Shown here: positions 23,593 to 32,243 of the stretch, in pieces
Layout: each line of letters opens with the position of its first letter
Position numbering within the stretch: position 1 is the stretch's first letter
Assembly (NCBI GenBank): GCA_002336105.1
Contig: DDEQ01000043.1
Coordinates: forward strand, 43,540-76,521
Source: Chthonomonas sp. UBA1950
GTDB taxonomy: Bacteria; Armatimonadota; Fimbriimonadia; Fimbriimonadales; Fimbriimonadaceae
DNA length: 32,982 bases
Reading direction: 5' to 3'
The notes under the pieces: model-generated
The model's database searches: none
The model's input: only the letters and a program-made list of their open reading frames with translations
What the model was told of the DNA's origin: nothing
Made by a program: the position numbers and the translations under genes

Positions 23593-24855
23593 TTATTCGT
23601 CCGCAAAATCAAACTCGACATCCCCAACGCGCACCAGATCCCCTTCTTGGGCACCAAGCGTTCGAAGTTTGTCGATGACGCCAATTCGTTGTAAGCGTCG
23701 GTGTAGGTAGCGCAACGCTTCGTCGTTGCCGAGATCTGTCATCGCCACCATTCGCTCAATACGTTTGCCAACAACGAGGAAACTGCTTTCCTTCACCTCA
23801 ACATCCCAGAAGAGATCGTCCCCAGGTTTGAGTGCAGGCATCAAGACAGGAATCTCGTCGTCCTCCTTGGTTGTATCCAGAATATGCGACAACTCGTCGA
23901 GTAAAGACTCAATACCGTCCCCGGTGACAGCCGAAATCGGGAACAAGGGCTTCCCTATCTCTTCGAATCGTTGGCGTAAATCGTTGTACTTCGAACCATC
24001 AATGATATCAAGCTTGCTCAACGCAATCACGCGTGGCCGGCTCCAAATCTCTTCGGAATAAAGTTTCAGCTCTTCTTCGATGAGGTGATAGTTCTCAATC
24101 GGATCGCTTTCATCGACTGGAAGACAATCCACGACGTGAACTAGAACCCGAGTTCGTTCAACATGCTTCAGGAACTGATGACCCAAGCCAACGCCCTCAC
24201 TCGCTCCACGAATCAGTCCAGGCATGTCAGCCACAACAAACGACGTATCGCGGTGACGAACGACTCCCAGGTTAGGAATGATCGTAGTGAAGGGGTAATC
24301 AGCGATCTTGGGTCGCGCGGAGCTAACACGCGAAATCAGTGTGCTTTTTCCAGCGTTTGGTAACCCAATCAAGCCTACATCTGCCAAAAGCTTCAATTCA
24401 AGCTTTGCCAAAATGCGCTCATTTGGCGCGCCTTTCTGCGCAAAGTTGGGAGCCTGCCGAACAGATGAAGTGTAGTGCTGGTTGCCCTTGCCACCTTTTC
24501 CGCCTTTGCAAAGCACGTACTTCATGCCGTGTGTCGTAAGGTCAATCAGCTGATCTTCGGTTTCAATATCAGTGATGACGGTGCCAATTGGAACTCGAAC
24601 GATAATCGACTTTCCATCGTGCCCGCGCTTGTTCCCAATCGCGTGTTCACCATCTTCTGCATTGAACTTTTGTTGTAGCTTAAAATCGTAAAGGGTTCGC
24701 CTTCCCCGATCGGCAAGCAACACAATGTCGCCTCCACGGCCACCATCTGCGCCGTTAGGTCCTCCTCGGGGTACGTGCTTTTCGCGGTGGAAGCTCACTG
24801 CCCCAGACCCACCTCGGCCGGAGATGAACTCGACGACCGCTTCGTCTAGAAACAT
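23593..24855 (-). CDS. obg: GTPase Obg
   Basis: Large-subunit assembly GTPase linked to the stringent response. The 420-aa product has the glycine-rich Obg fold at the N-terminus (FHREKHVPRGGPNGADGGRG, about 22-41), then the GTPase domain with G1 GLPNAGKSTLIS (about 167-178), YPFTTIIPNLGVV, G3 DMPGLI, and G4 ALSKLD where NKxD is usual, and finally an OCT-type C-terminal domain (about 340-415). The N-to-S change in G4 is tolerated in several Obg-like proteins but worth noting. First gene of obg-nadD-rsfS. Confidence 0.97.
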   Translation of the reverse strand: MFLDEAVVEFISGRGGSGAVSFHREKHVPRGGPNGADGGRGGDIVLLADRGRRTLYDFKLQQKFNAEDGEHAIGNKRGHDGKSIIVRVPIGTVITDIETEDQLIDLTTHGMKYVLCKGGKGGKGNQHYTSSVRQAPNFAQKGAPNERILAKLELKLLADVGLIGLPNAGKSTLISRVSSARPKIADYPFTTIIPNLGVVRHRDTSFVVADMPGLIRGASEGVGLGHQFLKHVERTRVLVHVVDCLPVDESDPIENYHLIEEELKLYSEEIWSRPRVIALSKLDIIDGSKYNDLRQRFEEIGKPLFPISAVTGDGIESLLDELSHILDTTKEDDEIPVLMPALKPGDDLFWDVEVKESSFLVVGKRIERMVAMTDLGNDEALRYLHRRLQRIGVIDKLRTLGAQEGDLVRVGDVEFDFADE

Positions 24856-24904
24856 AGTCTTTAAAGGTACCCGTTCTGGACCTCTATTCGAAAAACGCTC
24901 GTCG

Positions 24905-24922
24905 CTCTGAACCTATTCAGAG
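24905..24922. repeat. Perfect 7-bp hairpin between the GNAT gene and obg
   Basis: CTCTGAA-CCTA-TTCAGAG lies 50 nt upstream of the obg start. On the minus strand a T-run (GTTTTT) begins about 8 nt after the stem, so it may be a weak terminator of scpA-scpB-GNAT, or an element in the obg leader. Both readings are tentative. Confidence 0.35.
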
Positions 24923-24957
24923 AACAGTTACGGATAAAAGCAAGCAAAAACGACGCC

Positions 24958-25470
24958 TTATCCCAGGATGCGCTCGAACAGCATCAAGCGGTCGAGCCCT
25001 GCTGGGACCATGCTAAAGCCGGCTTTCTGAAGAACTCTTCGAGAGGCTTCGTTTTCGCGGTCGCAATGCCCATACAACCTTCGAAGTTTGAGTGAAGACG
25101 TTGCCCAGTTACACAGACCAATCAGAGCCTCGGTGGCAATCCCACTTCCTCGATACGACGGCACTATGCTGTATCCGACCTCTGCCTCTCGATCATTGAG
25201 GACAATGTCGCCTGGAAGTTGGTGAAGCCCAACGTCACCAACGACTTGCCCTTCATAAACAATCATCCCGCCATATGCAATAGAACCTGGAGTTGTCTCT
25301 AGCTGAACTCGTAACGACGGGAGCCAATCCGCGAGGTCCTTAAGCGGCCAATCCGGATCGACCTGGGCACCAAGAAGCACACCAAGGGCTTCAAAATCTT
25401 CTAAAGCTAGCCGAACCGTTTGCGATGAAAACGCTTCGATTCTGAGCCTCTTGGTCTCAAACAAAGTCAT
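24958..25470 (-). CDS. GNAT acetyltransferase, RimJ/RimL-like
   Basis: A 170-aa N-acetyltransferase. It opens LFETKRLRIEAFS like RimL-type enzymes, carries VGDVGLHQLP and EAEVGYSIVPSYRGSGIATE with the acetyl-CoA pyrophosphate loop (R-G-x-G-x-A), then LRRLYGHCDRENEASRRVLQ and KAGF. The substrate may be a protein N-terminus or a small molecule; it cannot be told. Its ATG overlaps the scpB stop by four bases, so it is translated with scpAB. Confidence 0.92.
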   Translation of the reverse strand: MTLFETKRLRIEAFSSQTVRLALEDFEALGVLLGAQVDPDWPLKDLADWLPSLRVQLETTPGSIAYGGMIVYEGQVVGDVGLHQLPGDIVLNDREAEVGYSIVPSYRGSGIATEALIGLCNWATSSLKLRRLYGHCDRENEASRRVLQKAGFSMVPAGLDRLMLFERILG

Positions 25471-26006
25471 TCCTCACCCTCTGGCAAAGCGAGAGGCGAA
25501 ATCTCGAGCGGAGGCAACTCTGAAATATTGTTCAGGTTGAACTGATGCAAAAACTGAGCTGAAGTTCCATAAAGTAGAGGACGACCCGGCACCTGCTTTC
25601 GCCCGACTTCAAGGATGAGTCGACGCTCAACCAAGGCTTTCACGCCATAGTCGCATGACACTCCCCGAATATCTTCAATCTCAGCCATCGTAATCGGCTG
25701 TTTGTACGCCACGATTGCCAAAACTTCCATGAGACTCTTCGATAGCCGCCCCCGCTGAGGTTTAAGAAATGCGCCGACGGCTTCGGCGAATTCTGGTTTC
25801 GTCGATAGCTGGTAGCCACCAGCTAGCTGAACGAGTTGAATTGCGCCTTTCTTTTTGAGCCGTTTAGCCAACAGTTCGATCGCTTGCTCCACTTGCCCTT
25901 CGGTGAGGTTCAGGACAACAGCCAGAGACTGTGCCGAAGCAGGTGAATCAGCGACGAAAAGCAAAGCTTCGACGGCATCAACCGCCCATAGCGAATCCGA
26001 ACTCAC
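25467..26006 (-). CDS. scpB: Segregation and condensation protein B
   Basis: Winged-helix kleisin partner that, with ScpA and SMC, forms the bacterial condensin complex. The 179 aa include VEALLFVADSPASAQSLAVV, GYQLSTKPEFAEAV, LSKSLMEVLAIVAYKQPITM followed by AEIEDIRGV, and GRPLLYGTSAQFLHQFNL, all standard ScpB segments. Overlaps scpA and the GNAT gene by four bases each. Confidence 0.96.
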   Translation of the reverse strand: MSSDSLWAVDAVEALLFVADSPASAQSLAVVLNLTEGQVEQAIELLAKRLKKKGAIQLVQLAGGYQLSTKPEFAEAVGAFLKPQRGRLSKSLMEVLAIVAYKQPITMAEIEDIRGVSCDYGVKALVERRLILEVGRKQVPGRPLLYGTSAQFLHQFNLNNISELPPLEISPLALPEGEE

Positions 26007-26755
26007 TTGCTCGAAAACTCCACGTTCTCTTCGTAGACGCGCGCTTGGATCTTTCCAAGTCGGACAAGTTCAAGCAACGCGAGGAACCAATAGACGGCTT
26101 CCTCCTTAGTGAATGGATCGGGAACCAAAGAGTCTAGAGTGCGCCACTCGCTACCAACTGCGAGAAGAACGGCCTTCATTTGCTCTTCGAGCGACCTCTT
26201 TGGCCGAGCGAGCGACTCAAATCGCTCCGGTGTCGCACGCTTCAGCAGTCGTTCAAAAGCCTTAGCGAGGTCGCCCGAAGTGACGTTTGCCAACGAGAAT
26301 GGAAGTTCGTAAGGATCGGGGCTCGCTTCGGCGGATCGGAAGAACATCTTCGAGCGAGCTTCCTGCCATGTCTCTAGCGCCTCAATGACGGTTGAAAACT
26401 CGTAAGAAGTCGGCTCTAGTGCCTCCATTGGCTCTTCATACTCTGGCTCCGGCTCAATCACGGGTAACAGCAACCAGGCTTTTCGCTCCAAAAGGTAAGC
26501 GAGCGCAGCAAGTGCCGCAGCCGCCTCGTCAATGTCGTCCAAGTTCGCTGCAATCATGTAAGCAAAGTAGGCTTCACATATCGGGAAGAGTGGTATCCCC
26601 AACAGATCGACGTTCTGGTCTCGAACGCACTTGAACAGGACCGCTAGTGTTCCTTCAAAGACCGGCGTCTGAACATGAATGGGAGGAGGCGCAATGACTC
26701 CTAGTGGAGAAAAAGCCCTTTCGGCAAGCTCAGCTTCGGTGCGGCGGGGAGCCAT
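26003..26755 (-). CDS. scpA: Segregation and condensation protein A
   Basis: Kleisin that bridges SMC heads in chromosome segregation. The 250-aa product has the family's opening FEGTLAVLFKCVRDQNVDLL followed by GIPLFPICEAYFAYM (about 34-70), an alanine-rich helix and YLLERKAWLLLP, an acidic middle and a C-terminal winged helix (EEAVYWFLALLELVRLGKIQ). An extra N-terminal ~30 residues (MAPRRTEAELAERAF) precede the core. It lies 58 nt downstream of tRNA-Cys. Confidence 0.92.
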   Translation of the reverse strand: MAPRRTEAELAERAFSPLGVIAPPPIHVQTPVFEGTLAVLFKCVRDQNVDLLGIPLFPICEAYFAYMIAANLDDIDEAAAALAALAYLLERKAWLLLPVIEPEPEYEEPMEALEPTSYEFSTVIEALETWQEARSKMFFRSAEASPDPYELPFSLANVTSGDLAKAFERLLKRATPERFESLARPKRSLEEQMKAVLLAVGSEWRTLDSLVPDPFTKEEAVYWFLALLELVRLGKIQARVYEENVEFSSK

Positions 26756-26813
26756 CGGCGAGAAGTTAAGACGTACCAGCTAGCCCGAAGGCTTCGAAAG
26801 AATGGGAAAAGAT

Positions 26814-26890
26814 TGGAGGTGCCGGCCGGATTCGAACCGGCGAATAACGGTTTTGCAGACCATCCCCTTAGGCCACTTGGGCACGGCACC
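26814..26890 (-). tRNA. tRNA-Cys (GCA)
   Basis: On the minus strand the acceptor arms GGTGCCG and CGGCACC pair fully, the T-arm is GCCGG-TTCGAAT-CCGGC, and the anticodon arm ATGGT-CTGCAAA-ACCGT shows anticodon GCA. The discriminator is U73, as expected for tRNA-Cys, and the 3' CCA is encoded. It lies between the Gfo/Idh gene and scpA. Confidence 0.96.
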
Positions 26891-26903
26891 TTATCGTTTA
26901 GAT

Positions 26904-26932
26904 ATTCTACTGTCTTTCTAGTCCTCTTTGCA
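26904..26932 (-). promoter_or_regulatory. Candidate promoter for tRNA-Cys
   Basis: On the minus strand TGCAAA and TAGAAT are spaced 17 bp, with the -10 box 13 nt before the tRNA. The -10 matches 5/6, the -35 only 3/6. It lies within the 46-bp gap after the oxidoreductase stop. Confidence 0.35.
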
Positions 26933-26936
26933 CCCA

Positions 26937-27905
26937 TTACCCGCGAGAAGGGACGATAACCTTTCCGGTCTTAGCACTTTCGACTGCCGCAGTAGCGATA
27001 CTCAACGCCATCCATCCATCGTAAGCAGTCACTGGTGGGGTGCCAGTTTCGGTCGAATTCAGGAATCCAAGAAGCTCTTTGTAATACGGATCATCAAGTG
27101 GGTCGAGATTGTTATCGACCTGGGTGCCGTTAGCAGTGACAGTTCTTAGCGCCTGATTTTCGCGGCTGTCGTATTGAATGATGCCGCCGCTTCCAGCGAC
27201 TTCTATCGTCGTTCGAAAACCAGAAGGGTCCATCCAAGTGCTTTCAACGTGGCCGACTGCACCACTATCAAAGGTCATCGTGGTCAATGCGTAGTCGGGA
27301 CCAGTGCCGGTTTGGATGCCAACGCTTCGTGAGTAAACACATTTGACCTCACCAAGAGTCCAGCGGAGCCAATCAAAATCGTGAACAGCAAGATCGATCA
27401 AGACTCCACCCGACTTCGCGTGATCCTGAAACCACAATCCGGCACCCTTTGGAGTGCCACCGCCGCGTCGCATACGTGCTGCGGCTGGAGTTCCGATTCC
27501 ACCTCGCTCGACCACATCATGGGCAGCCTTGAACTCAGCAAAAAACCGAACGACATGTCCAGGCATAAGCACAACGCCAGCTTTGTTTGCCGCCTCAATC
27601 ATTGCGGTGCCTTCTTCAAGTGTTCGAGCAAGCGGTTTCTCAACGAGTGTTGCTCTTCCCGCAGAAAGGGACTTCACCGCATATTCAGCATGAAGGCCAG
27701 TGGGCAAACAGATGTCGATGTAGTCGCACTGGTTGACTAAATGGTCAAAGGTATCGACCTGCGATGCGCTAAATCGCTCTCGAAATGAAGCCGCACGGTC
27801 CTTGTCGATCTCAAAAAAGAACAACTCGACATCGGGCATCTTGCTGTAATGTCGGGCGTGATTTCCGCCCATGCCGCCGACGCCAACAATACCAACGCGC
27901 TTCAT
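26937..27905 (-). CDS. Gfo/Idh/MocA family oxidoreductase
   Basis: A 322-aa NAD(P)-dependent sugar or inositol dehydrogenase-like enzyme. The Rossmann motif VGVGGMGGNHARHY lies at 6-19, the conserved VEKPLARTLEEG (EKP) near 91-102, and DLAVHDFDWLRWTLGE (about 172-187) carries the catalytic-type H/D pair. Substrate unknown; a sugar or polyol is usual. It lies 22 nt downstream of the Eis-like acetyltransferase and may be co-transcribed with it. A sugar phosphate isomerase-like gene is nearby on the opposite strand and often pairs with this family. Confidence 0.93.
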   Translation of the reverse strand: MKRVGIVGVGGMGGNHARHYSKMPDVELFFFEIDKDRAASFRERFSASQVDTFDHLVNQCDYIDICLPTGLHAEYAVKSLSAGRATLVEKPLARTLEEGTAMIEAANKAGVVLMPGHVVRFFAEFKAAHDVVERGGIGTPAAARMRRGGGTPKGAGLWFQDHAKSGGVLIDLAVHDFDWLRWTLGEVKCVYSRSVGIQTGTGPDYALTTMTFDSGAVGHVESTWMDPSGFRTTIEVAGSGGIIQYDSRENQALRTVTANGTQVDNNLDPLDDPYYKELLGFLNSTETGTPPVTAYDGWMALSIATAAVESAKTGKVIVPSRG

Positions 27906-27927
27906 ATCTTCATGTTGACCGAACCGA

Positions 27928-29079
27928 CTAAAAGAAGTCCATGCAGTAAGCCGACATCGGGCTCAGCAACCGAGAAGCTGCTTTCAAACCGTTTGATTCG
28001 TGTACTGTGACGGCTCCATTCAGGGCCAGGGATGACAAACTCGGTTCGCCAAGAAATGCCTGAGTGAAAGCTTGGGTGGTTAACTCGAAGTCAGCATGAG
28101 TTGTCTTTTCAACTTCGACACCGTCTAAAGTGAATCGAACTCGCCACGGCCCTTCGTTTTCGGGGATTACGGGATCAATCACCCCAAATGAAAACTCGCC
28201 GAACTCTTCAGAGCCTAACTTCCGAAGTGCCCCCGGAACATCGCATACGCGGAACATGATTGGGCGGTCCACCTTTGCCTCAATCCCCTGATCGAGATAC
28301 ATCTGGTAAAAAGGCCCGTCAGAAGGCTCATACCAGGTGATCGCTGTCTTATTGATGCCAAGCTGCGCTAAATAACTCAACCCAGCTTCATAACCTCTTT
28401 GAGTCGACCAAACAAACTCTGAAATATGTTGTTCCACCCAAAAGTCCACCTTATGGGACAAAGCGATGTACGCCTCAATCGGATCACCGAAAGCATAGAT
28501 CGTGGACGGTTTCGACTCGTTGAGAACCCTTGCCCACATCGCTTCATTTCGAAGATGAACACCGCTGCGAGTTCGGGCAAATGCGCTGTAACACGGCACC
28601 AGTTCGGCCCAGCTATCGGGAGTGATCCTTGTGACCGGAAGACTGCTTTCAACATTTGGAAGCCGGTGGGTCGGGCAAGTGATCTTTAACCTCTTCCCCG
28701 CTACTTCGTAGCCAGATTTTCGGTAAAAGGTCTCTCGAAAAGCGTACAGAGAAGCCAAATCGCGTTGTCGTTCGTGCTGGTATCGAACAAACCAGTTCAT
28801 CATCGAGCGGCCAACGCCTCCTTTCCTGATGTGAGGAAGAACACCAACGCCCGCAACACCACCACAACTCAGAACGGCATCTCCCCGACTCGCATTCATT
28901 TCGTGAGAAACAAAAGCACCGCAAATTTGCGTTCCGTCGTCTGCCACAAACGCCTCGGACCGCCTACGTTCTCGGCGTTCATCAGGAATGGGTTCACCGT
29001 TGTTGTAGGTCAGTGAAATAACTTCCCAAAAACCATCCATATCCGCTTCCTGCGCTGGGCGAACAACAAGACTCGACAT
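27928..29079 (-). CDS. GNAT acetyltransferase, Eis-like with C-terminal SCP2-like domain
   Basis: A 383-aa protein. The N-terminal GNAT domain shows SLVVRPAQEADMDGFWEV, VAGVGVLPHIRKGGVGRSMM (acetyl-CoA loop) and LYAFRETFYRKSGYEVAGKR, the layout of Eis-type acetyltransferases. A second degenerate GNAT part follows, and the C-terminus (from about 290) looks like the sterol-carrier-like fold of that family. Eis relatives acetylate aminoglycosides or protein lysines; the substrate here is unknown. The open frame extends to 29160, but the extra residues look non-coding and homologues start near this Met, so I chose 29079. Leads into the Gfo/Idh gene. Confidence 0.85.
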   Translation of the reverse strand: MSSLVVRPAQEADMDGFWEVISLTYNNGEPIPDERRERRRSEAFVADDGTQICGAFVSHEMNASRGDAVLSCGGVAGVGVLPHIRKGGVGRSMMNWFVRYQHERQRDLASLYAFRETFYRKSGYEVAGKRLKITCPTHRLPNVESSLPVTRITPDSWAELVPCYSAFARTRSGVHLRNEAMWARVLNESKPSTIYAFGDPIEAYIALSHKVDFWVEQHISEFVWSTQRGYEAGLSYLAQLGINKTAITWYEPSDGPFYQMYLDQGIEAKVDRPIMFRVCDVPGALRKLGSEEFGEFSFGVIDPVIPENEGPWRVRFTLDGVEVEKTTHADFELTTQAFTQAFLGEPSLSSLALNGAVTVHESNGLKAASRLLSPMSAYCMDFF

Positions 29080-29241
29080 ACCGATTAGTCTAGCGCTATC
29101 GCAAGAACCATAGGGATCTTGCCAAATGAAGTACCAAAAAAACACAGGTAGATCGTTCAATACAAGAAACTCAGCATATTGATTGCCCGATCAAGCACCG
29201 TTGACAACCCAAATTGGGCAAACTCACAACGAGGAAGATCA

Positions 29242-29994
29242 ATGAATAAGATCCCAATTGCACTGCAGCTTTATTCCGTTCGCAACGACGCACAACAGGA
29301 CCTTTTTGGTGTGCTCAAAAAGGTGGCCGACATGGGTTATGAAGGGGTTGAATTTGCCGGATATTACGGTCACAACGCAACCGATATTCGAAAAGCACTC
29401 GACGACTTGGGCTTAAAAGCCGAAGGAACCCACACCCCGATTGATGCTTTGAGCGATGAAAAAATCGAAGCGACTGTTGAGCTTCACAAGACCCTCGGAG
29501 CCGAATTCTGTATCGTCCCCTGGATTCCAGAATCCATGCGCAACACCCCTGAAGCAGCTAAGTCGACCGGCGAAAAGATGAGTGTTATTTGCGCAAAGCT
29601 GAAAACCTTCGGGCTCAAGACAGGATTTCACGCCCACGAAGGGGATATGAAGCCGCTTGAAGGTGGCAAGAGCGCCTGGACCCTGCTGGCAGAAAACACT
29701 CCCGCCGAGTTCATCATGCAGTACGACACCGCAAACGGAATGGCAGGTGGTGCCGACGCTGTAGAGCCGATTGTTTTGAACAAAGGACGAAACCTGAGTG
29801 TTCACCTGAAGGGATACAAAGGCGGCTATGGCGGAATAATCGGCGAAGACGATATTCCATGGGACAAAGTCTTCGATGCCTGCGAAAATGGTGGCGGAGT
29901 TCAATGGTACGTCGTTGAACACGAAGTCGAGTCCGACGTCGCCCTTGACGCTGTCAAGAAGTGCCTTATCAACCTTCGAAAGATGGGCAAATAA
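29242..29994 (+). CDS. Sugar phosphate isomerase/epimerase, xylose isomerase-like TIM barrel
   Basis: A 250-aa TIM-barrel protein of the AP endonuclease-2/xylose isomerase-like superfamily. It shows IALQLYSVRNDAQQDLFGVL with VADMGYEGVEFAGYYG, a HTPID loop, FHAHEGDM, QYDTANGMAGGADAV and VVEHEVES; the His and acidic residues are those that bind a metal ion in this fold. Substrate unknown. No signal peptide, so cytoplasmic. The start at 29242 is set by GAGGAAG at 29231-29237; the upstream in-frame ATG (29179) lacks such a site. Neighbours on the other strand include a Gfo/Idh dehydrogenase, a common functional partner. Confidence 0.92.
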   Translation: MNKIPIALQLYSVRNDAQQDLFGVLKKVADMGYEGVEFAGYYGHNATDIRKALDDLGLKAEGTHTPIDALSDEKIEATVELHKTLGAEFCIVPWIPESMRNTPEAAKSTGEKMSVICAKLKTFGLKTGFHAHEGDMKPLEGGKSAWTLLAENTPAEFIMQYDTANGMAGGADAVEPIVLNKGRNLSVHLKGYKGGYGGIIGEDDIPWDKVFDACENGGGVQWYVVEHEVESDVALDAVKKCLINLRKMGK

Positions 29995-30023
29995 GACCGC
30001 TTAGGTCAGAACTCTGTCCCAAA

Positions 30024-30070
30024 ATGTCTTATAAAGAGCAGGCTCTCTTAACCTGCTCTTTATAAGACAT
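30024..30070. terminator. Perfect 19-bp inverted repeat, probable terminator after the TIM-barrel gene
   Basis: ATGTCTTATAAAGAGCAGG (30024-30042) pairs perfectly with CCTGCTCTTTATAAGACAT (30052-30070) around a 9-nt loop, starting 29 nt after the stop. There is no external T-run; the inner AGAGCAGG stem followed by TTTATAAG could act as the terminator. Confidence 0.65.
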
Positions 30071-30088
30071 CCATAAACTAGCTGGTCG

Positions 30089-31891
30089 ATGCTCGCCGCT
30101 TTGGTCTCATTCTCAATTGTCATTCCGTCGCCTGTTGCCTTCTGGAAAATCGACGAATCTCGCATTCGAGAAGGTGTGCTCTACTCGGTAGTTGGGCCAA
30201 ACCTAATGGTTTCAGGCTTTCCAGAGCCGACACAGCTTAACCGCGATTCCGCTCTCAAACTTAAAAACCGGGGCGATGAGCTGACGATGTGGTGGGAGCA
30301 TCGTCAGAGATGGCCGCAGATGCCGAAGAAAGACTTCACCGTCTCATGCAACTTCTCGGTAATCCAACCCAAAGAGACCCAAGGGCTAGTGGGTTGCGTA
30401 TTCGAACCCGATGAGGGCTTGACGGGCTGGAAGGTTGAGATCAAGGAAGGCAGGCTTATTTTTAGTTTGGCGAACCACGGCTCAAAAGGGACAAGCGGAA
30501 TCGCCGTCGCGACCAGCAAGACGATTCTTCAGCCGAACGAGCCGCACCGAATTGATGCAACCTACGATGGATCGAAGATCGAGCTTTATGTAGACGCAAA
30601 GCTCGAAGGATCTGCTCCAGCCGCATTAGGCGAGATCAGTTACAACGGACGGTCAGGAATTTGCCTCGGCAACTGGTGGGAAGGCCCAAGGAGCATGGGA
30701 TTCCGTGGCTCATTCAGTTCGGTCGCGATCTTTGACCAAAAGCTTTCACCGCAGGAAGTCGATGCGAGTCTCGCAATCGCGAAAATTACCCCTTTAGTTG
30801 AGCAACCCCAGAACACTCTTTCCGCGACAATTGAGCCGTATTTTCAGTACCCCACTCTAAACGAAGCAACCGTAATGTGGGAAACAAACGCGACCAGCAC
30901 CACAAAGGTAAAACTTGGGGAGTCAGTCGCGACCGCGACTGAAGTTACTGGAGACCAAGGCCAAGTTCACACGCTAACCTTACGCAACCTAAAGCCAGAA
31001 ACGGTCTATTACGTTCAAGCAGAATCGACAAACAAAACAGGGAAATATACGAGCTCATGGCAAAGCTTCAGAACCGCGTCCAGACCGGGTTCTCCGGTTA
31101 AGTTTGCTGTCGTTGGCGACACTCAGGACCATCCGGATGTCAACCACAAAATCGCGGCAGGCATGCTTGCGGCTCAACCGGATTTTGCTCTCATCGTTGG
31201 CGACTTGGTCGGTTGCGGATGGATCAAAGATCAATGGACGAACGACTTTTTTGGCAGTATGAGGCCGCTCTTGTCATACGTTCCACTTCTACCCGTTTTG
31301 GGCAATCACGACCGAAACGCCAGGCTTTACTACGATCACTTTTTCGCGCCTGCTCCGAAGTATTACTACACGTATTCTTCGGGCGATCTGCAAATTTGGG
31401 TGATCGATACCGAACACGACGTTCAACCCGGCTCAGAGCAATTCGTTTGGTTGGAAAAGAGCCTGAAAGCGTCGAAGGCTAAGTGGAAGATCGTCGCACA
31501 CCACTACCCGCCTTACTGAAGCGACCTCGACGATTGGGGCGATTCGACCGTAGCGCCAACAGAGGGAGGTGACTTATCCGCCCGACAGCTAGCACCACTG
31601 TGCGATCGTTACGGCGTCGATCTCTGCTTCTCTGGACACATTCACTCGTATGAGCGGAGCCGACCGATCCGAAACGGAAAAGCCACTCAGGACGGCAAAG
31701 GGACGATCTATCTTGTTGTGGGTGGGGGCGGTGGTGGCACCGAAAGTTTCGCTATGAATCACTCGCCGCTTTCGCACACAATTCGAACCGGACACCATTA
31801 CGGCGTCGTCTGGGCAAGCCCGGAAAAGCTGGAATTCCGAGCCTACGACATCGATCAGCGACTTTTCGACTCATTCGAGATTCGTAAATGA
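30089..31891 (+). pseudogene. LamG-metallophosphoesterase gene interrupted by an in-frame TGA
   Basis: The first frame ends at TGA 31517-31519 after 476 residues, yet the same frame stays open for 123 more codons to TGA 31889-31891 with clear homology-like sequence. Layout: signal-like MLAALVSFSIVIPSPVAFW; LamG/concanavalin-like domain (about 20-230); Fn3-like domain of the purple acid phosphatase type (about 245-335); then metallophosphoesterase motifs GDTQDH, GDLVG, GNHDR and HHYPPY. After the TGA come SDLDDWGDS and GHIHSYERSRP, the last metal-binding motif. The truncated product would lack GHxH and be inactive. A single change of a Ser codon (TCA to TGA) fits, since PPYS is common in this family. 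Sequencing error, recent nonsense mutation and UGA recoding remain alternatives. Confidence 0.8.
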
Positions 31892-31914
31892 ACTGATTTC
31901 GCGGTCCAAGCGGC

Positions 31915-31920
31915 TATAAT
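31915..31920 (+). promoter_or_regulatory. -10 box of the tRNA-Ser promoter
   Basis: A perfect TATAAT lies 16 nt before tRNA-Ser. The -35 region (ACTGAT/CTGATT near 31892-31898) is weak and directly abuts the stop codon of the interrupted phosphoesterase gene. Confidence 0.6.
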
Positions 31921-31936
31921 CTTGTGCACTTGGCGC

Positions 31937-32024
31937 GGAGTGATGTCCGAGTGGTCGATGGAGCGGGCCTGGAAAGCTCGTACACGGAAACGTGTCGTGG
32001 GTTCGAATCCCACTCACTCCGCCA
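31937..32024 (+). tRNA. tRNA-Ser (GGA)
   Basis: Acceptor arms GGAGTGA and TCACTCC pair fully. The anticodon arm CGGGC-CTGGAAA-GCTCG gives anticodon GGA, and a long variable arm (TACACGGAAACGTGT) marks a class II serine tRNA. The T-arm is GTGGG-TTCGAAT-CCCAC. Discriminator G73 and an encoded CCA follow. Confidence 0.97.
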
Positions 32025-32243
32025 TTTTCTGTACTTCCTGTTCCATCGGCAGGGCCACAAGCAATACAGACTTTCCGGTATGAGCGAGTGAGCAGTCACG
32101 ATCTGCTTTCTAGAACACGTGGACATGCCGTTACCAGCTTAAACGATAGGTTTTGCGATACTCATCGAACTGACTTTGATGATTGGTGCCCAAAAGAGGG
32201 GTAGGAATCTACCGTTTACGAGGTATCCTTTTATGTTCATCCC

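Noticed and set aside
29080..29160. 27-residue N-terminal extension of the Eis-like acetyltransferase
   Set aside because: The residues (MNDLPVFFWYFIWQ...) do not fit the GNAT fold, and the domain starts at MSSLVVRPAQ.
31517..31580. Selenocysteine insertion element after the in-frame TGA
   Set aside because: I looked for a bacterial SECIS-like hairpin 15-40 nt downstream and found only a weak TCGA/TCGA pairing. Nonsense mutation is simpler.
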